Assembly (NCBI GenBank): GCA_022606135.1
Contig: JABYQN010000005.1
Span: 2,728,001 to 2,792,000, forward strand
Direction: 5' to 3'
Source: Fomes fomentarius
Lineage: Eukaryota; Basidiomycota; Agaricomycetes; Polyporales; Polyporaceae
Length of the DNA: 64,000 nt
The position numbers and the translations under genes were made by a program. Positions 22,950 to 35,126 of the stretch are shown here, in pieces; position 1 is the first letter of the stretch; every line of letters starts with the position of its first letter. The notes beneath the pieces are model-generated. The model did no database searches. It was given only the letters and a program-made list of their open reading frames with translations, and had not been told where the DNA came from.

Positions 22950-25900
22950 AAGACTGCCTGCAAAGGATCGTCGCACGACATATGAGCAAGCGTGAGCCAA
23001 ATTCGGGAGAATTGCAGAAGCAACGCACAAATGCAGAGGAGAAGGGGTATGCCCCGCAAAACGGCGGGTGCTGGGAGAGCTTCGCGCGCGAGCTGACCGG
23101 TGCGAGCGCGAGGGAGATGGGGTGTTGGAGAGGCAGCAGCGAGGAGGCAAGCGTCGGGAAGTCGGTGGAGGTGGGAAGGAGGGCCTTGCAGTCGGCGTCG
23201 AGGAACGATGGCGAGGGGAGGACGGACCGTGGCCGGAAGCCAAACAAACCGCTCGTCTGGGCGGCGGCTGCTAACTATTGCCGATCAGTTTTTTGGCCAA
23301 TAAGTGGTAGTTAATTATTCCAGCGATCAAGACGCCGTCCGGTCGACCGCTTCCGCTGCGAGCTCTCTTCCCTGGCTCTTGCCTCCCTTTTGCCTCTCCT
23401 TCCATCCCACGACGTGCGCCCGCCTTCCGTGTAGCATATGAACAATCCTCAGCCCGGCCCTCTCTCCGAACCTCCACCCGCGTTGCCATGTCCCGATGTG
23501 CGGGTTCTGTCTATCTCATAACATGAGCCCGCCGTCGGGCATCAGCAATTTTCTGAACCATCGATCTTCGGCAGCTGCGAAGTCCAGCTTTATAAATCTG
23601 TGGAAATCTCTGCGCACGCCTCGCTGCGAGGGGTTTAGATCGACTCACAAACCATACGCTCTTCTTCTGATCCGTCTCATATCCATTGGCTCTCTGCATT
23701 CCTGCACTGTACTGGACCTGGATCGAGTCACCACTCATACTTACCGGCCCACAACAAGTAGCGAATACCCATCACTGCGCATTGTATGATCGCGCGTTTG
23801 GTAAGAACCGTTAGCACACACCGACTCCCCAATAAGGACAGCTTAAATCCTTCCTGTATCCATTCATCACTCACATGCTCGTCCCAATCCCCATGCCACC
23901 CCTCCAACCCCCATTTAGCTCCAAGTCTGAGATTCTCGAGACCACAACGTAAGTCGACTCCCATACCCCACAGACTGCGCCTGTTTACCCCGGATTGTGA
24001 TCTATTCCCTGAGTTCGTTGCGGTAAGTGCTGTCATTAATAAATATGTAACTGTCCCGGTGGGTTGCCCAAATACGTTCTTCTTGGCATACCAGACATGA
24101 ACTGGAGATTGATGTGCGACTGGTGGTTTGTTTCGTTGACCGAAATAACTTCTCACACCTGCCTGTCAGTTCAGACGGTTGCACCAGGGTTTCACGGTCG
24201 GATCTTAGGCGTCAATATATGGAAACACTGGACTTGCTGGGAGCTTCGAGTTCCTGCGGTGTGCGCCGTTCGCCGACTGCCCCCAAAGGTAAGGCATTCA
24301 ATCACTGAAATCGTCGCTTGTGTACATACAGGGCCGTCTAAGCACTAGCAATTCCAGCCTTGATGTGTAGGAGGATACCAGTGTCCATTTCTATAGGTAC
24401 TTCAGTGGTGCCGAAGTCACGAAGCACAGCAACAAGTCGCCAATCATGCATACTGACATCTTCGTCCGTTCTCGAAGTAACGGTATCGTGACCCTCATTC
24501 TCGCTGATTGCCTCAGGGTCCTTTTTTTCAGTTGACATCATTGTTCATTGGTCATGTCTTCAAAACATATCCCCACTTGCGCCGCAGAAGAGTACAGAAT
24601 TTGCTTCACCCCGGCACGATTCAAGGTGCAGGACGCATAGACACTAAGTAGGATGGTTGTCCGCACTTCGCCCGCTTAGGTGAGCCAAGTTGAACATTTT
24701 CAGTGTTCCCTAGAACCATGCCACCAACCTGCGTCAGATGATACATCGAAATGCAATTCAGGGCGACAGTGGAGACCCATCGAGTGTCCTACCGCCCGCC
24801 GCGCACTCGCAGCGTAAATCTTCGACCCCCAAATCATCCTGATTCCTCAGTCGTGCTGACAGTGACACGCCGCCGGCCTCACGTGCGGACGCGTGCTCCG
24901 CGAACTGTATTGAAACCTACGCCTTCTGTCCGACCGCCAAGTGTCATGGGACCCGCCCGCATGCCCGCATACTCGCTCCTGCAGGCTGGTGCTTCCCCCG
25001 AAGCCCCAGACCTGGCCTTCCTTCCAAGCCGCCTTCGCGCCCAATGCGGTTTAGTCCTCGTTTTGGCTGTGTGCATGACGTCCCGTTGGATCTCATAACA
25101 ACAAGTCCCGCACTAGACACCCCGTGGCTGACGGGGCACAATGGAGCGTCGGGTCCGCAGCACCGAGGTAATGAATGGATCATACGTGAATCGTGGGTCG
25201 TGCCAGTACTTAGTGGGTCGTATGGCCATGTGAGCCGTGGCGCACGTCTGGAGCCGCACGGATTCCTTTCTCAGCGCGCTGCCTTCCCTCGAGGCCTTGG
25301 ACTTCCCCGCGCGACCGTTTGTTGTGTGTCCGTCGGCGCTGGCCCCCTGGCGAGGCGCGACGGTACTGAGGGCTGCGTAATAGCTCTGGAGCGGGCTCCC
25401 AGGGCTCGCCGGCATTCCCTGCGCCCGTAGCATCCATGCTTCGCGTCCTACGGCTATTTAGGCAGGTGCGTCCCAAAGACAGCTCGTCGCAGAGGAGTGT
25501 ACGAGAAGCGAGCTGCCGCTCTGGGATATTATTGCACCGAGCGTGCCTGGCGAACCGCCTGGGTTCTCGCTTCCGAATCTCCGCCCTCGGGATTCTGGCC
25601 TGCTCGGCCGGCGGGCGGAATGCGGGAGGTTACTTGGTGCACCACCCGTGTTTGATTTCAAGCATAAAAGTACTTTAGCTTACTTTCACTTGCTGCTGCG
25701 AAGTACTTCAAGTACGGCATGGCTCTCACGTTCACGTGGGCGATAGCTGGGTGCTTCGTGCGCGGAGTTGAGTAGTTGGTTGTCCCGTCTAGAGGTGGAG
25801 GTGAGTATAGCGACGAGCGTGCCTTGACATTTCCTACATAGGTCGCGCTGATCCGCTTATATTCGAGCTTCGTGCAAAGTTTCGATGCATCTACAAATAG

Positions 25901-27329
25901 CATCCCCGCCTTGACGGATCGCCAGCCGTCGTCTTGTGACAATCCTCGCCGCCCTGGCAGCTCGGGAAGATAACAGCTCGAAATGCTATCTAGCCACCGG
26001 TGTTCATACTGAATGCCTTGTCTTGCCCAGCGTTGTGCCACGTTCTGACCCAGCAGATAAGTAGTGCGTGATTCGTGAGTGGCCTGTGTTGATCTCGGCT
26101 ATGTGAGAATGGCTCAAAGGAACACTTATCTCCAGCACAGGATCTCAAGAGCCTCCGCGAAACGTCTCACTCGCTATCATCATCTGCTAGGTTCGTGATC
26201 TCGATCCCCGAAGTTCACCAACGTGTTCAGTATGTAACCGGTTAACCGCTTGTCCACTCGCCTGTCGTTCTATACGTATAGTGAGGATTTGACTTGACTA
26301 GTGTTTTTTTTTTCACAGTACTTTCTCCAACATCGCACGGATATTCCAGCCCTGATCCCCCTTGTCCCGCGTAAGTGAATTAATCATGTTCCCCCGACTT
26401 CTGGACCCCAAGTGCGATGATGCGGCAAAGCCTCGAACACGCTGCGTGAGCCTAGAGTCACAATCCCGATGGTCCGGCCAGGAGCCCTGCATTCCAGGGA
26501 AGGACGTCAGCAGGAAAATCAATGGCAGTCGAAAACAAATGGTACTGAACAGGCATAAGTATTACGGTCGGATGCGGTAGAAACTCGGCGTAGTAGTACG
26601 TACCTGTACCTGTTCAGAGGCCCGGGTGCCACCATGATGATACTTCTGGCGAATGAGGAGTGCCATGTTACCAAAAACCGTGATCGCCACCACAGCCGTT
26701 ATCTCTCACCTCTCCTGACTTACGCGCGATAACTGATTTCGCCTGGCGCGGAGGCGCGGGTAATCCACGGAACCGGAGCTACATATCAGCGCTCAGCGCC
26801 AGCAGCAGCAATATTGTACCTGTTTGTAAGTATCGATCGTCGCGGAGCGTCGCTGTGTTTGCGATCGGGAGACGGCGCCCCAGATGGTTCAAACGTTCCA
26901 ACTTCCAAAAAATACGTGAAAATGAACATCGAAAAGCCGCCGGCAAAGTGCAATACCTTGAGCCGCCCGCCAGCTATCGGCGCAGACCCGCGAATCCGAA
27001 TTCACATGTAAGAGATGTGCAGGAACGGCTGCCGTCATTGGTTCCATACATCAATAGCTCGTGAGTCAAGCTGAGTATTACTTAGTTCACAGAGCGTAAG
27101 TTCTTAGATAATAGGAAGCCCCAAGCTTGGGCTCAGCCAGCCGATGGCAACAGAATGACGCGAAGATGAGCAATGTAGTACACACCCAGGCCTGGTTGCG
27201 TCAGATTGATCCGCGGACGTGCGACTATCGTACACGTTGTTACACAACTACAAAGAAACCACATCCCCAGATTCCTCACTATTTGTGACACATTCTCGTT
27301 CACCTCGCCCTTAACCCCAAGAGTTGCGA
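22950..27329. other. 4.4-kb stretch with no recognisable gene
   Basis: The left part is the leader and promoter of the GATA gene, with a CCAAT motif near 23.29 kb. From 23.5 kb on, open frames on both strands are short and overlap one another, and none shows a known motif or family-supported splice pattern. The 24.7-25.7 kb part is noticeably GC-rich with antiparallel open frames. Decayed transposon or lost gene sequence is possible; nothing can be named. Confidence 0.4.
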
Positions 27330-28934
27330 AGCCAGCCGCGTTCTGGTCGGACGAGAACGCGGGTGTAAATGTTCTTCATGAAGCTAGATGGACCGAGTTC
27401 GTCAGGCAACTGGTCCGGTCCGCCCCATCGTCATATGATCCACTTGCAAGGTTCTACTGGTACTCACCTATCGCCTAGAACCCAGGTGTTGGGTCCCGAG
27501 GCCAAGTTGCCGTCCTGCGATCCCACTGACACGCCGCATGGAGCTGATCTTGAGGCTCAGTTATAACTGGGAGCACTCAGGAATGAATGCGACGTTGGAC
27601 GGAGCGGAGCTGTACGGGAACGAGTAGACCGCGTTCGCGGAATCGTACATTTGCGGACCTAGAATAGCGGTGTAGAACTCTTCGACCTGTGTCGGCGGCC
27701 GGTCGTGAAGCCAGACTGGATGGTCTAGTGGAACCGACACGGCCAGGAATGGATTGTACTCAGCTGCATGAGCACGAGGGTTCTGAGCGTACCTCGGAGG
27801 GCCAATCAGAATTGTGGCGTTCGCGAGCAGCCAGTAGCTCTGAGACGTCACCGGATGGTGACTCAATGGACGCGGCGTGCTTCGAAGTCTCTGTGCCGCC
27901 CAGGTAGAGAGAAGAGCGGCTTTGTGCGAGCTTGCACTCGGACGCGCCGGTCTTGACCGTTCCCTGTGACCGAGCCTTGTTGAGGGACACGGAAGCGAGC
28001 GTTACTTCTGCTTCGGGAAGAGGGAAGCACGGGGAGCCATACCGAGCGCAGGTTTGGAATGGAAGGGTAAGCCATGCAGAATATTGGGAGACATATGATC
28101 ATGGCGAGACTATGTTCATTGGCGAGAAGTGCTGGTTTGTCGCCCGGCCACCGGCCACGGAGACCGTGGTCCTGCGACTTTTGACCCATCGCCGTAGTGT
28201 ATGGCAAACCAATCGTCCTTCTTCAAGCAGAAGACGCGGGGTTGTGCTTGCTCTTCCCGCTCAGGCTGCAATAGGAGCTTGTGCAGTACAGTGACGTAAC
28301 CCAAAGGTCTGCGGATGCGGCTGTCGGGGGATGTATGAACTGCGTCCTGGGTGCCAAGAGCGCCAGATGGGATAAGCTCGCCGTCGAAGTCCATGACCAA
28401 GCCCTTCTCCGGAGTGCCGACGGAATTGGGACCAGGCCAGTAGCTTTCGCGTACGTCAGTGAGGGGTTCTGCCTGACACCTGTCATGAGATGAGGGAGTG
28501 AAGGTCGCGGGAGGGGGAAGCCACAAGGGCGATGTGTTGCGTTTGGTGCGGTCAGGTGTGTAGGTCGCATACGGGAGGATATTCGCACCCTAGATGACTT
28601 CCAACGTCAACATCCATCGCATAGCAGGTCATATGGCCAACTCACCTCACTGAATGTCGCAAGACCAATTCAGTGCGGATAAAATTATTGCGATGCGAAA
28701 AGATATCTAATCTCCTGCATGCACACCCGCACCACGCAAAGGGTAAGAACGATAGCACTAACTTCTGTCAAGCACAACTTGCTCTATTGCTGCCAGATGA
28801 TTGAAGTATCCATTCTCGTCGATTAGAATGTCGCGCCTCTGGAAATCGATATGAGTCCCGATGTCCGCCGCGGGCGGTGACGCCGAGGCAGAAAAGATGA
28901 GCGCGAGAGTGACAAAGCTACCCAGGGCGAGCAT
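27330..28934 (-). pseudogene. Decayed pepsin-like aspartic protease (paralogue of the gene at 29681-31297)
   Basis: Segments follow the order of the intact neighbour. A signal peptide exon starts at 28934 (MLALGSFVTLALIFSASASP) and continues into LIDENGYFNHLAAIEQ. Then come SYWPGPNSVGTPEKGLVMDF, SADLWVTSLYCTSSYC, FAIHYGDGSKVAG, SQSYWLLANATILIG, and QVEEFYTAILGPQMYDSANA. The segment around the second catalytic Asp reads HPVWLHDRPP where the intact gene has IIDSGTTIIYGP, so that motif is lost. Joining the last segments needs frameshifts: the final exon (FMKNIYT, then AFSSDQNAAGFATLG) is out of phase by one extra C. The gene therefore cannot make an active enzyme. Boundaries are approximate. Confidence 0.8.
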
Positions 28935-29680
28935 AACTCCAGCTAAGCGACGAGATGTTGCCTTCTAGCGGCGGATACAGTGGGTTAGATCCGTCTTTCC
29001 TTGTCGTAGTACGGCACGTATGGCAGGGCTCGGCTCATCGGAGCCGGAGGTCTCCACATGAACGCAGACAATGATGACACAAGAAAACGCCTCATGTGTC
29101 TCCCTCTCTCTCTCCCGGTTCCGCGTATATTCATTGGCGAGTTTCAGATTCCGGGGCAGGTACACACAAGAGGATATACTCCAGAGCAGGAACCCGAGAA
29201 TAGAAGGCGTGCATGCGGAGGCAGACGGAACGAGCGAAAGCAGAAGCTGCAGGGAAGGTGGTGGCGTGTCTTCATGAGTCCGAACTGACTTCATGGCCGC
29301 CCAAGAATTGATCCGTATTCGCCGAGATGGACCGACTCAGACCCAGAGCTGGAAGGCGCGCGACGGTTGCACCCGAACTTTTACTCGCAAAACCGATTTC
29401 TATCGTGCCTGTAGACCATAAGAGACGCCAGTAGTACCTGCCAAAGACCAGACCGTCTACGATAGCCAGGAATACTTAATATGTGGCAGAAAGCGCGTAC
29501 GTCATAGTCGTGGATCCGTCGAAAGATGGCACTCGGCGTCTATATTGCCTTTCACAGGCTTTCGGCTAAGCGCTCTGAGCGGCTGGAGGGTAGAAGTGGA
29601 TATCTATGAGAACACTAGAAAATACACTGACACAGGGCGACTATGATGATATAGGCTCAGACTCGTAGAGTTGCCCGGAG
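28935..29680. other. Spacer between the two protease copies
   Basis: Holds the 3' flank of the intact protease gene and whatever remains of the pseudogene promoter. No gene is recognised. Confidence 0.45.
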
Positions 29681-31297
29681 TCACTTGAGCGGAGCGAACC
29701 CGACTGCGAGATTGTCCAAGGAGAACGCGGTATACACGTTTTTCATGAAACTACCAATATAGTTAGCATGGCATGACATGACCTGGGATGCGTTCGCGAA
29801 CGTTGCCTGACCACTCACCTGTCACCAAGAAGCCAAGTGTTGGAACCGAGACCGATTTCCTGGCTGCTGATCGCGCCTATGCAGCGAGTCTCGTCCTCCG
29901 CATATCCGAGGTTGAAGTTGTCAGGGCTGATGGAGAAGTTCGCGCCGCCGAAGTTGAAGGCGATGTCGAGCGTTGCGTTGCAGGGGTAGCTGTAGAATCC
30001 GTTATCGGCGTCGAAGACCGAAGAGCCGGGAATCAGGCTGTAGAACGCGTCGACCTGAGAGGCCGGCCCGTAGATGATGGTCGTGCCAGAGTCGATGATC
30101 GTCGACGTGCCGGTTACAGGAGCCTGTAGAAAGTGGAGCAGATGAGCAATTGTATCGGTGAAAAAGCATCGAGAGCAGACGTACGGCCGAGTTGAGGAAC
30201 AAGGACGCGTTGGGTAGTTGCCAGTACGCAGAGCTGTTGATCGCATGATACTCGAGATCACCGTCGTACAACGCCTCGTTCGTCCCGCCCAGATAGAGTT
30301 CGGAACTATCCAGCGCGAGGTTGAGACCGAAAGTGGCGTTTTGAATGGCACCCTCCTCCTTTGCATGGGATACGAATGGCGACTGTGACGACGTCAGTCA
30401 ACCCTGCCCTAGTCACGCTGAACAGTGGTGACACTCGTACCTGGTGAAGAGCCGATAGGCCGGGCAGCGCCAACCCCAATATCCCGTCAAGACGCTCTTT
30501 CGCGAACTCCGTAGAAATCTCATGCACGGGTGAGAAGTACTGATTCTGTACAGTGATACCGCCCACGGAGACCGTTTCGGTCCAAATGGAACCGGCGACG
30601 GCGGATTTGTCGGCATACGATATTCCGAACGAGCCTTCTTGCTCAGCACTGGTCGAGGAGGCGGACGCGTCGTACTTGTCCTTGCCATCGCACAGGGAGC
30701 TGGTGCAGTTCGTCGAAGGCACCCAGAGGTCGGAGGATCCAGCTAGAACGGCATTCGCGTGTGAGCGACGAGCAACAAGATGAGCAAAGGATGTACTTAC
30801 TGTCGAAGTCGATAAGGAACGCCTGCCCCGGCGTGCCAATGGTGATGTTTCCCGCCCAGTACGAGCCCTCGGCTTCGGCAGTTAGGTTGACCGACTGGCG
30901 CTTCTTAATGGAAGAAACGTATGCAGCCAGTAGAATCACCGCTCCCTGAGATTCACTGGTCAAAACAAAAACTGGCCGTAGCCAAGTCGTGAAAGGACGT
31001 ACTTCGTTGAGTGCCTCTGGACCCAGATTGCGCTCGATGTTGATCAGGTTTTGGCGATGCTTACTATACATGCACCGGTCTCAATAAGATAGACATACTC
31101 ACGAAATTTCCATACAAGACTCACCCAACGTCACGAGCGATCTGCTGGATAGCTCTCTCACGGTAGAAGTAACCGTTGTCGTGCGTCAGCGTATGGCGCT
31201 TGATGAGAGGGATGCGATTATCGAAACCGCTGAATGCTAGACTCGACGAGGCCGAGGCGGCGAACACGGACAGAAACAAAGCAAGATTGGCGTACAT
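29681..31297 (-). CDS. Secreted aspartic protease, pepsin family A1 (polyporopepsin-like)
   Basis: The start at 31297 gives a signal peptide (MYANLALFLSVFAASASSS), a propeptide and a dibasic KKRQ processing site before the mature enzyme. The first catalytic motif spans an intron: FLIDFD, then TGSSDLWVPST. The flap reads ISYADKSAVAG with its tyrosine. The second catalytic motif is IIDSGTTIIYG. The last exon (SFMKNVYTAFSLDNLAVGFA) ends at a TGA at 29681-29683. Both DTG/DSG sites are intact, so an active extracellular acid endopeptidase is predicted. It hydrolyses peptide bonds at acidic pH, for nitrogen scavenging. It is followed in tandem by a decayed paralogue and preceded by a good TATA box. 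Confidence 0.93.
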
Positions 31298-32013
31298 CGT
31301 GGCCGAGTGTCGTTGGATGGAGTGGGGGCTGTAGGGGCAAAGTGCATGCTGGAGCCATCTTTTATATACGTCCATCTCACCAATGCGCATATTCGGGCAG
31401 TCAGTCGGAACCCTCACGTAGGAAGGAATAATTCAAGAAACTTTACTCTAGGAGGTGCACCGCCGTGCCCAATCCGAAGCGGCATACCTATGTACGTTCG
31501 ACGAGGCGCTGCACATCCTCAAGGATTGAACAGCGACTCAAGCGCTCGGCCAACCAGTCCGGATCACGAGCACCAGTACTGGTTGACAGCTTAGTTCGAT
31601 ATGCGACTGGAGGACCGTGTCTGACAGTTCGCTTTCCGCCCGGCATTTCGAAAAGGGGCCGACAGAATGAGAGCCTAGACTGCGGAAGCAAAGAGTGGTG
31701 CCAGCCGCAGCTCCGTGTAGTGGAGAGTTTACCCTAGAGCCGGATGTGATACTTGCTTACGGATAGGTAAACAATGGGGAGTTATGAGGGTAGACCAGCC
31801 TGACGCGGTAGGTGGTGCCATCGTATGTCAGATGTATGTGTGCTTACCATAGTCCCAATACGCTGAGATCCACATTGAGCAGGAGAGTCGCGCCTAACAT
31901 GTTCGGGACGGAGTCCGGGTTTCATCCATAAGCAGCGGGAAGGGTAGTATCGTGTGCCAAAGAAATACACGATTAGCAAAACGATACCACGATTATACAC
32001 GGTACATAGCATA
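31298..32013. other. Promoter of the protease gene and 3' flank of the signal peptide peptidase gene
   Basis: No coding sequence recognised. The first 75 bp hold the TATA box. Confidence 0.45.
31360..31368 (-). promoter_or_regulatory. TATA box of the aspartic protease gene
   Basis: TATATAAAA on the minus strand lies 63-71 bp upstream of the ATG at 31297, a strong core-promoter match at a normal distance. Confidence 0.65.
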
Positions 32014-33595
32014 TCAATTGCGTTTCTTCTTCGACCGTTTCTTCTTCTCTGTGGTCTCAGAATCCTGGTCTTCTTGAACGGAAGTCGATTTTTCCTCGGG
32101 CGCATCCTCGACAACGTCTATGTCTTTGGGTGGTGGAACTGGCGCGTCGTCGGTCTTCCCGTTCCTATTCGCTTCTGTCTGAGAGGCAGATTTGTCCGAC
32201 TTCTCTTCCACATCATCCGACCAACTCCATGCCTCTTTGAACTCGCCACGGGCGAATGAGACGACAAAGAATGACATGATGCATGCAGGGCTAGTTGAGA
32301 GTGAGAGAGAGCAGATCGCATGCGAGATGCCTCAGACGTACCTGAGGTAGAGAAGGGCGGGTTGCGCCTTCCGGAAGAAGTGCATGACTGACATGGTTAC
32401 CACCAGGCCGGTCGCATACGCGCTCAGCGCCGTGTAGAAGTATGTCTTTGTCACTAGCGCAGTAGAGCCCTGGCGTGCCGCCCGATGATAGTCGTATCGT
32501 AGGGCGGTGGCAACGAACATGCCAGGGATGACGATGTCACCGAGACCCAGCATGGTGAAGCCGCGCTCGGTGGCAAAGGTCAAAGATTTAGGCCAGAGCA
32601 GCTTGATGGGTACGTCGAGTGTAGTAGCCACCTTGACCATCTGCGATACCGATGTAGGCTAGGAACTAGTGTGCGAGGTAACAACAACACGGTACTCACC
32701 ACTTCTGTCCCGAAGACCCACCAGATATCGTAAAGGAAGAGCCCAGATAAGAGTACGCAGCCAGTCTTGAAAGAGTCCAATTTGAGCAGAGATAGTGCAT
32801 TGTGGGAGAACGAGAGTGCGAGAACGTCTGTGAGCAGTGCAGAGCGTCGTGTAGCCGAGCCGCCGAAGGTATAGAGAACAGATGGTATAGACCCAGCAGG
32901 GATGAGGAATAGGGAGGGTGTGCGCAGAGAAACAGATAGATATTCTAGATAAACGGCAGGGATGAGTGCGGGGATTGCGAGAAGGGGAAAGACGTTACCT
33001 CTAGGGCCCTTAAGTAGCAAGAGCTGCAGCTTATCGAACTCCCTCCAGCGCGCTTCTCCGACAATCCATCGCGCTTCTCCGACAATCCATCGCGACAAGG
33101 AGATAAGGGACTGCGGCGTCTTAGCATGCGCACCGCATGACTGGGCAGAGATGATAGGGACAGACCTTGCCCACGCTTCCAACGCCGGCGATGGTGAAGT
33201 ACCACTGGAGGAGCCATGTGATCCACTCCTTGCCGTAGTACTTGACGATAAGATAGAGCCCGAAGAGGACTGCCGAGCCAATCTGGAGAAGACGGTGAAT
33301 AGTGCCACATAGACTGTATGCAGAAGCGAGACGGACCACAGGGAAGAGATAAGCATCCTGGGATGACAACCGATCAACTTCCTCTTCCTCCTCTTCCTCC
33401 GCTTCCGTGCCTGGCGGTCGAGTGCTCCGGCTCTATGGAAACATCTCATTTAATGTCTTTGTCGCGTGTCACATCGAGGTCAAACGAGCTAACCGAAAGG
33501 GAGCCGTGGGAACCAGCATAGATTGAGACGCATGCGAGCGACAGGAGGCCAGCGTACGAGGAGAACAGGTCCCAGTCTGTGCCAGATGTCGACAT
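32014..33595 (-). CDS. Signal peptide peptidase (intramembrane aspartyl protease, family A22B)
   Basis: A multi-exon polytopic membrane protein starting MSTSGTDWDLFSSYAGLLS. The catalytic pair is present: LYDIWWVFGTEV in one membrane helix and LGLGDIVIPG in the next, followed by the PAL motif (QPALLYL). The family segment FDKLQLLLLKGPRG precedes them. The tail is hydrophilic and ends in a lysine-rich stretch (TTEKKKRSKKKRN), fitting ER localisation. The enzyme cleaves leftover signal peptides and some type II membrane proteins inside the ER membrane. A tandem duplication just before FDKL adds seven residues (WIVGEAR twice). It is in frame and in a loop, so the protein is probably functional. 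Confidence 0.93.
33050..33091. repeat. Perfect 21-bp tandem duplication inside the signal peptide peptidase gene
   Basis: Two identical 21-nt units, 33050-33070 and 33071-33091, add seven codons in frame (the EARWIVG register). Perfect identity suggests a recent slippage event, or an assembly artefact. Confidence 0.9.
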
Positions 33596-34289
33596 GGTGG
33601 TGGAAGGGAACTGGGCGTCTAACTGCAATGCAATGCCACGTCCTCCTCGGTAGCATAAGACGAGTTTGTGCTTGTTTGATTCGGAAGGTTTTGACAAATA
33701 CTAGTAAATACCCGCCTTCGCTATTTGTGGAAATAGGAGCGCCCGGGAGGCAATGAGCCGCCCGCCGAGGATATCTACTCAGAATCTCCTCCTAGCATCT
33801 AAGACTAAGACGAGGCCGATGTCCACTAGGTCAAGCTTGGATTTCCTCAATGCGCCTCTGCGCCGAGTGGCGGTGTGTCTTGCGACTCGACGAACGCAAT
33901 TCGGAAGCCATTTTGTGCAAGCAAGAGAAAGCCTGACTCGGAGTCGGCCTGCTCCAGCGGATACCCTCCTCTTCCCTCGAGCACTCGAGCACTCCCAGCC
34001 CGGGCCGTCACGGCCCCTCCTAAGCTTGAAATATGCAGTGCCACACAGGAGGCTGCAGTACGAAATGCATCTCGATATCGAAGTTCAAGATGGCGCAATC
34101 TTCTGGAACTGCCGGGCCGGGCCAGGGTATTCATGAATCTGACGAACGATGAATTTGATCTTGCTCAAGGTTGTGGCTATTAGCACCGTGGCCATTATTT
34201 GGCAGTGCTTTTCTCACTTTGTATGTGTCCCGAGGAAGCTGCACACCTCTGTTCCTCCACATTGTTCACCTCATGAACTACAGCTACCA
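33596..34289. other. Promoter of the signal peptide peptidase gene and unassigned sequence
   Basis: Two overlapping antiparallel open frames at 33.75-34.14 kb have no recognisable motif. No gene called. Confidence 0.4.
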
Positions 34290-34650
34290 AAATTCTCCAA
34301 AGCCTAATAGATTATCAGTTGCGCTCAGGCGTTTTCAACGCGGTCTTCATGAGTTCTCAAAGTGACATCTACTTGATGATGGAGTCTCCTATGTTGGCGA
34401 TAGTGCTCATCTTCCCTAACGTAAGTCACTCCATCCCCCGGTTCCGCACCCGTTCCGTCTCTGTCACGGTGTGGGTCCAGTCGAATTTGCAAACTAATGT
34501 GCGGTGCGGTGCTGTGACACGCTTGACAGGGTGTGTACGGGAACTTGGCCTGCCGAGAGCGAGTCGGACTCTCCGTTCTTCCGCATGTGGGGCGATTTGC
34601 GCTGCGGGGTGCTTAGCGTTTGGACGTGGTATCGCGGTGTTTGTGCGGAC
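34290..34650 (+). pseudogene. Possible remnant of a DUF6534-type membrane protein gene
   Basis: The frame reading LRSGVFNAVFMSS, then MLAIVLIFPN, a GTAAGT splice donor, and GVYGNLACRERVG after the next AG resembles the C-terminal end of the Agaricomycete seven-helix DUF6534 family, including a conserved intron before its last segment. Upstream helices are not recognisable, and stops lie in the nearby frames. This is a weak, memory-based resemblance and could be coincidence. Confidence 0.25.
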
Positions 34651-35126
34651 TTTGGGGTTGGTACAAAAAGGAACGATCGTCGAGTCGCCATTCCGCGAGG
34701 GACGTTGACACTGCTCGCGCGACTCGGACGCCTAGACGCGCGTTGAGCGAGGAGCCGGAGAGCACGGGTGTGTCGGCGACGTATAAGTAGTTGGTCTGAC
34801 TGGATGGCTTTGGGGGATATTCCTGGTTCGGAAACTCTGGACAGGTGAATAAAGTAACGTGTATTCTACAGGCATATTAGGTAGGGAAGGACAGTATGTG
34901 TTAACAATGGTGATTCATGCACAACGCTCCGAGGCTAGGGTCCGGTGGCCGGCACTCTATCCACAACCATACATCAGTAGAGACAGACGCTTAGTCCACA
35001 CTCATACACCAGGATCTACCGTGGGTGGACGTATATGTTACAGTCTATATACAAGGCTTGGCGGAGTGAGGTGGAGCAGGGGTTAGCAATAGAATGGGGA
35101 GAAATGGATGGGCAATGCAGAGTTCA
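34651..35126. other. Intergenic, no recognisable gene
   Basis: 3' flank of the sulfite exporter gene; nothing recognised. Confidence 0.45.

Noticed and set aside
24064..24348. 94-aa plus-strand frame in the empty stretch
   Set aside because: No recognisable domain, and no related copy seen elsewhere in the window.
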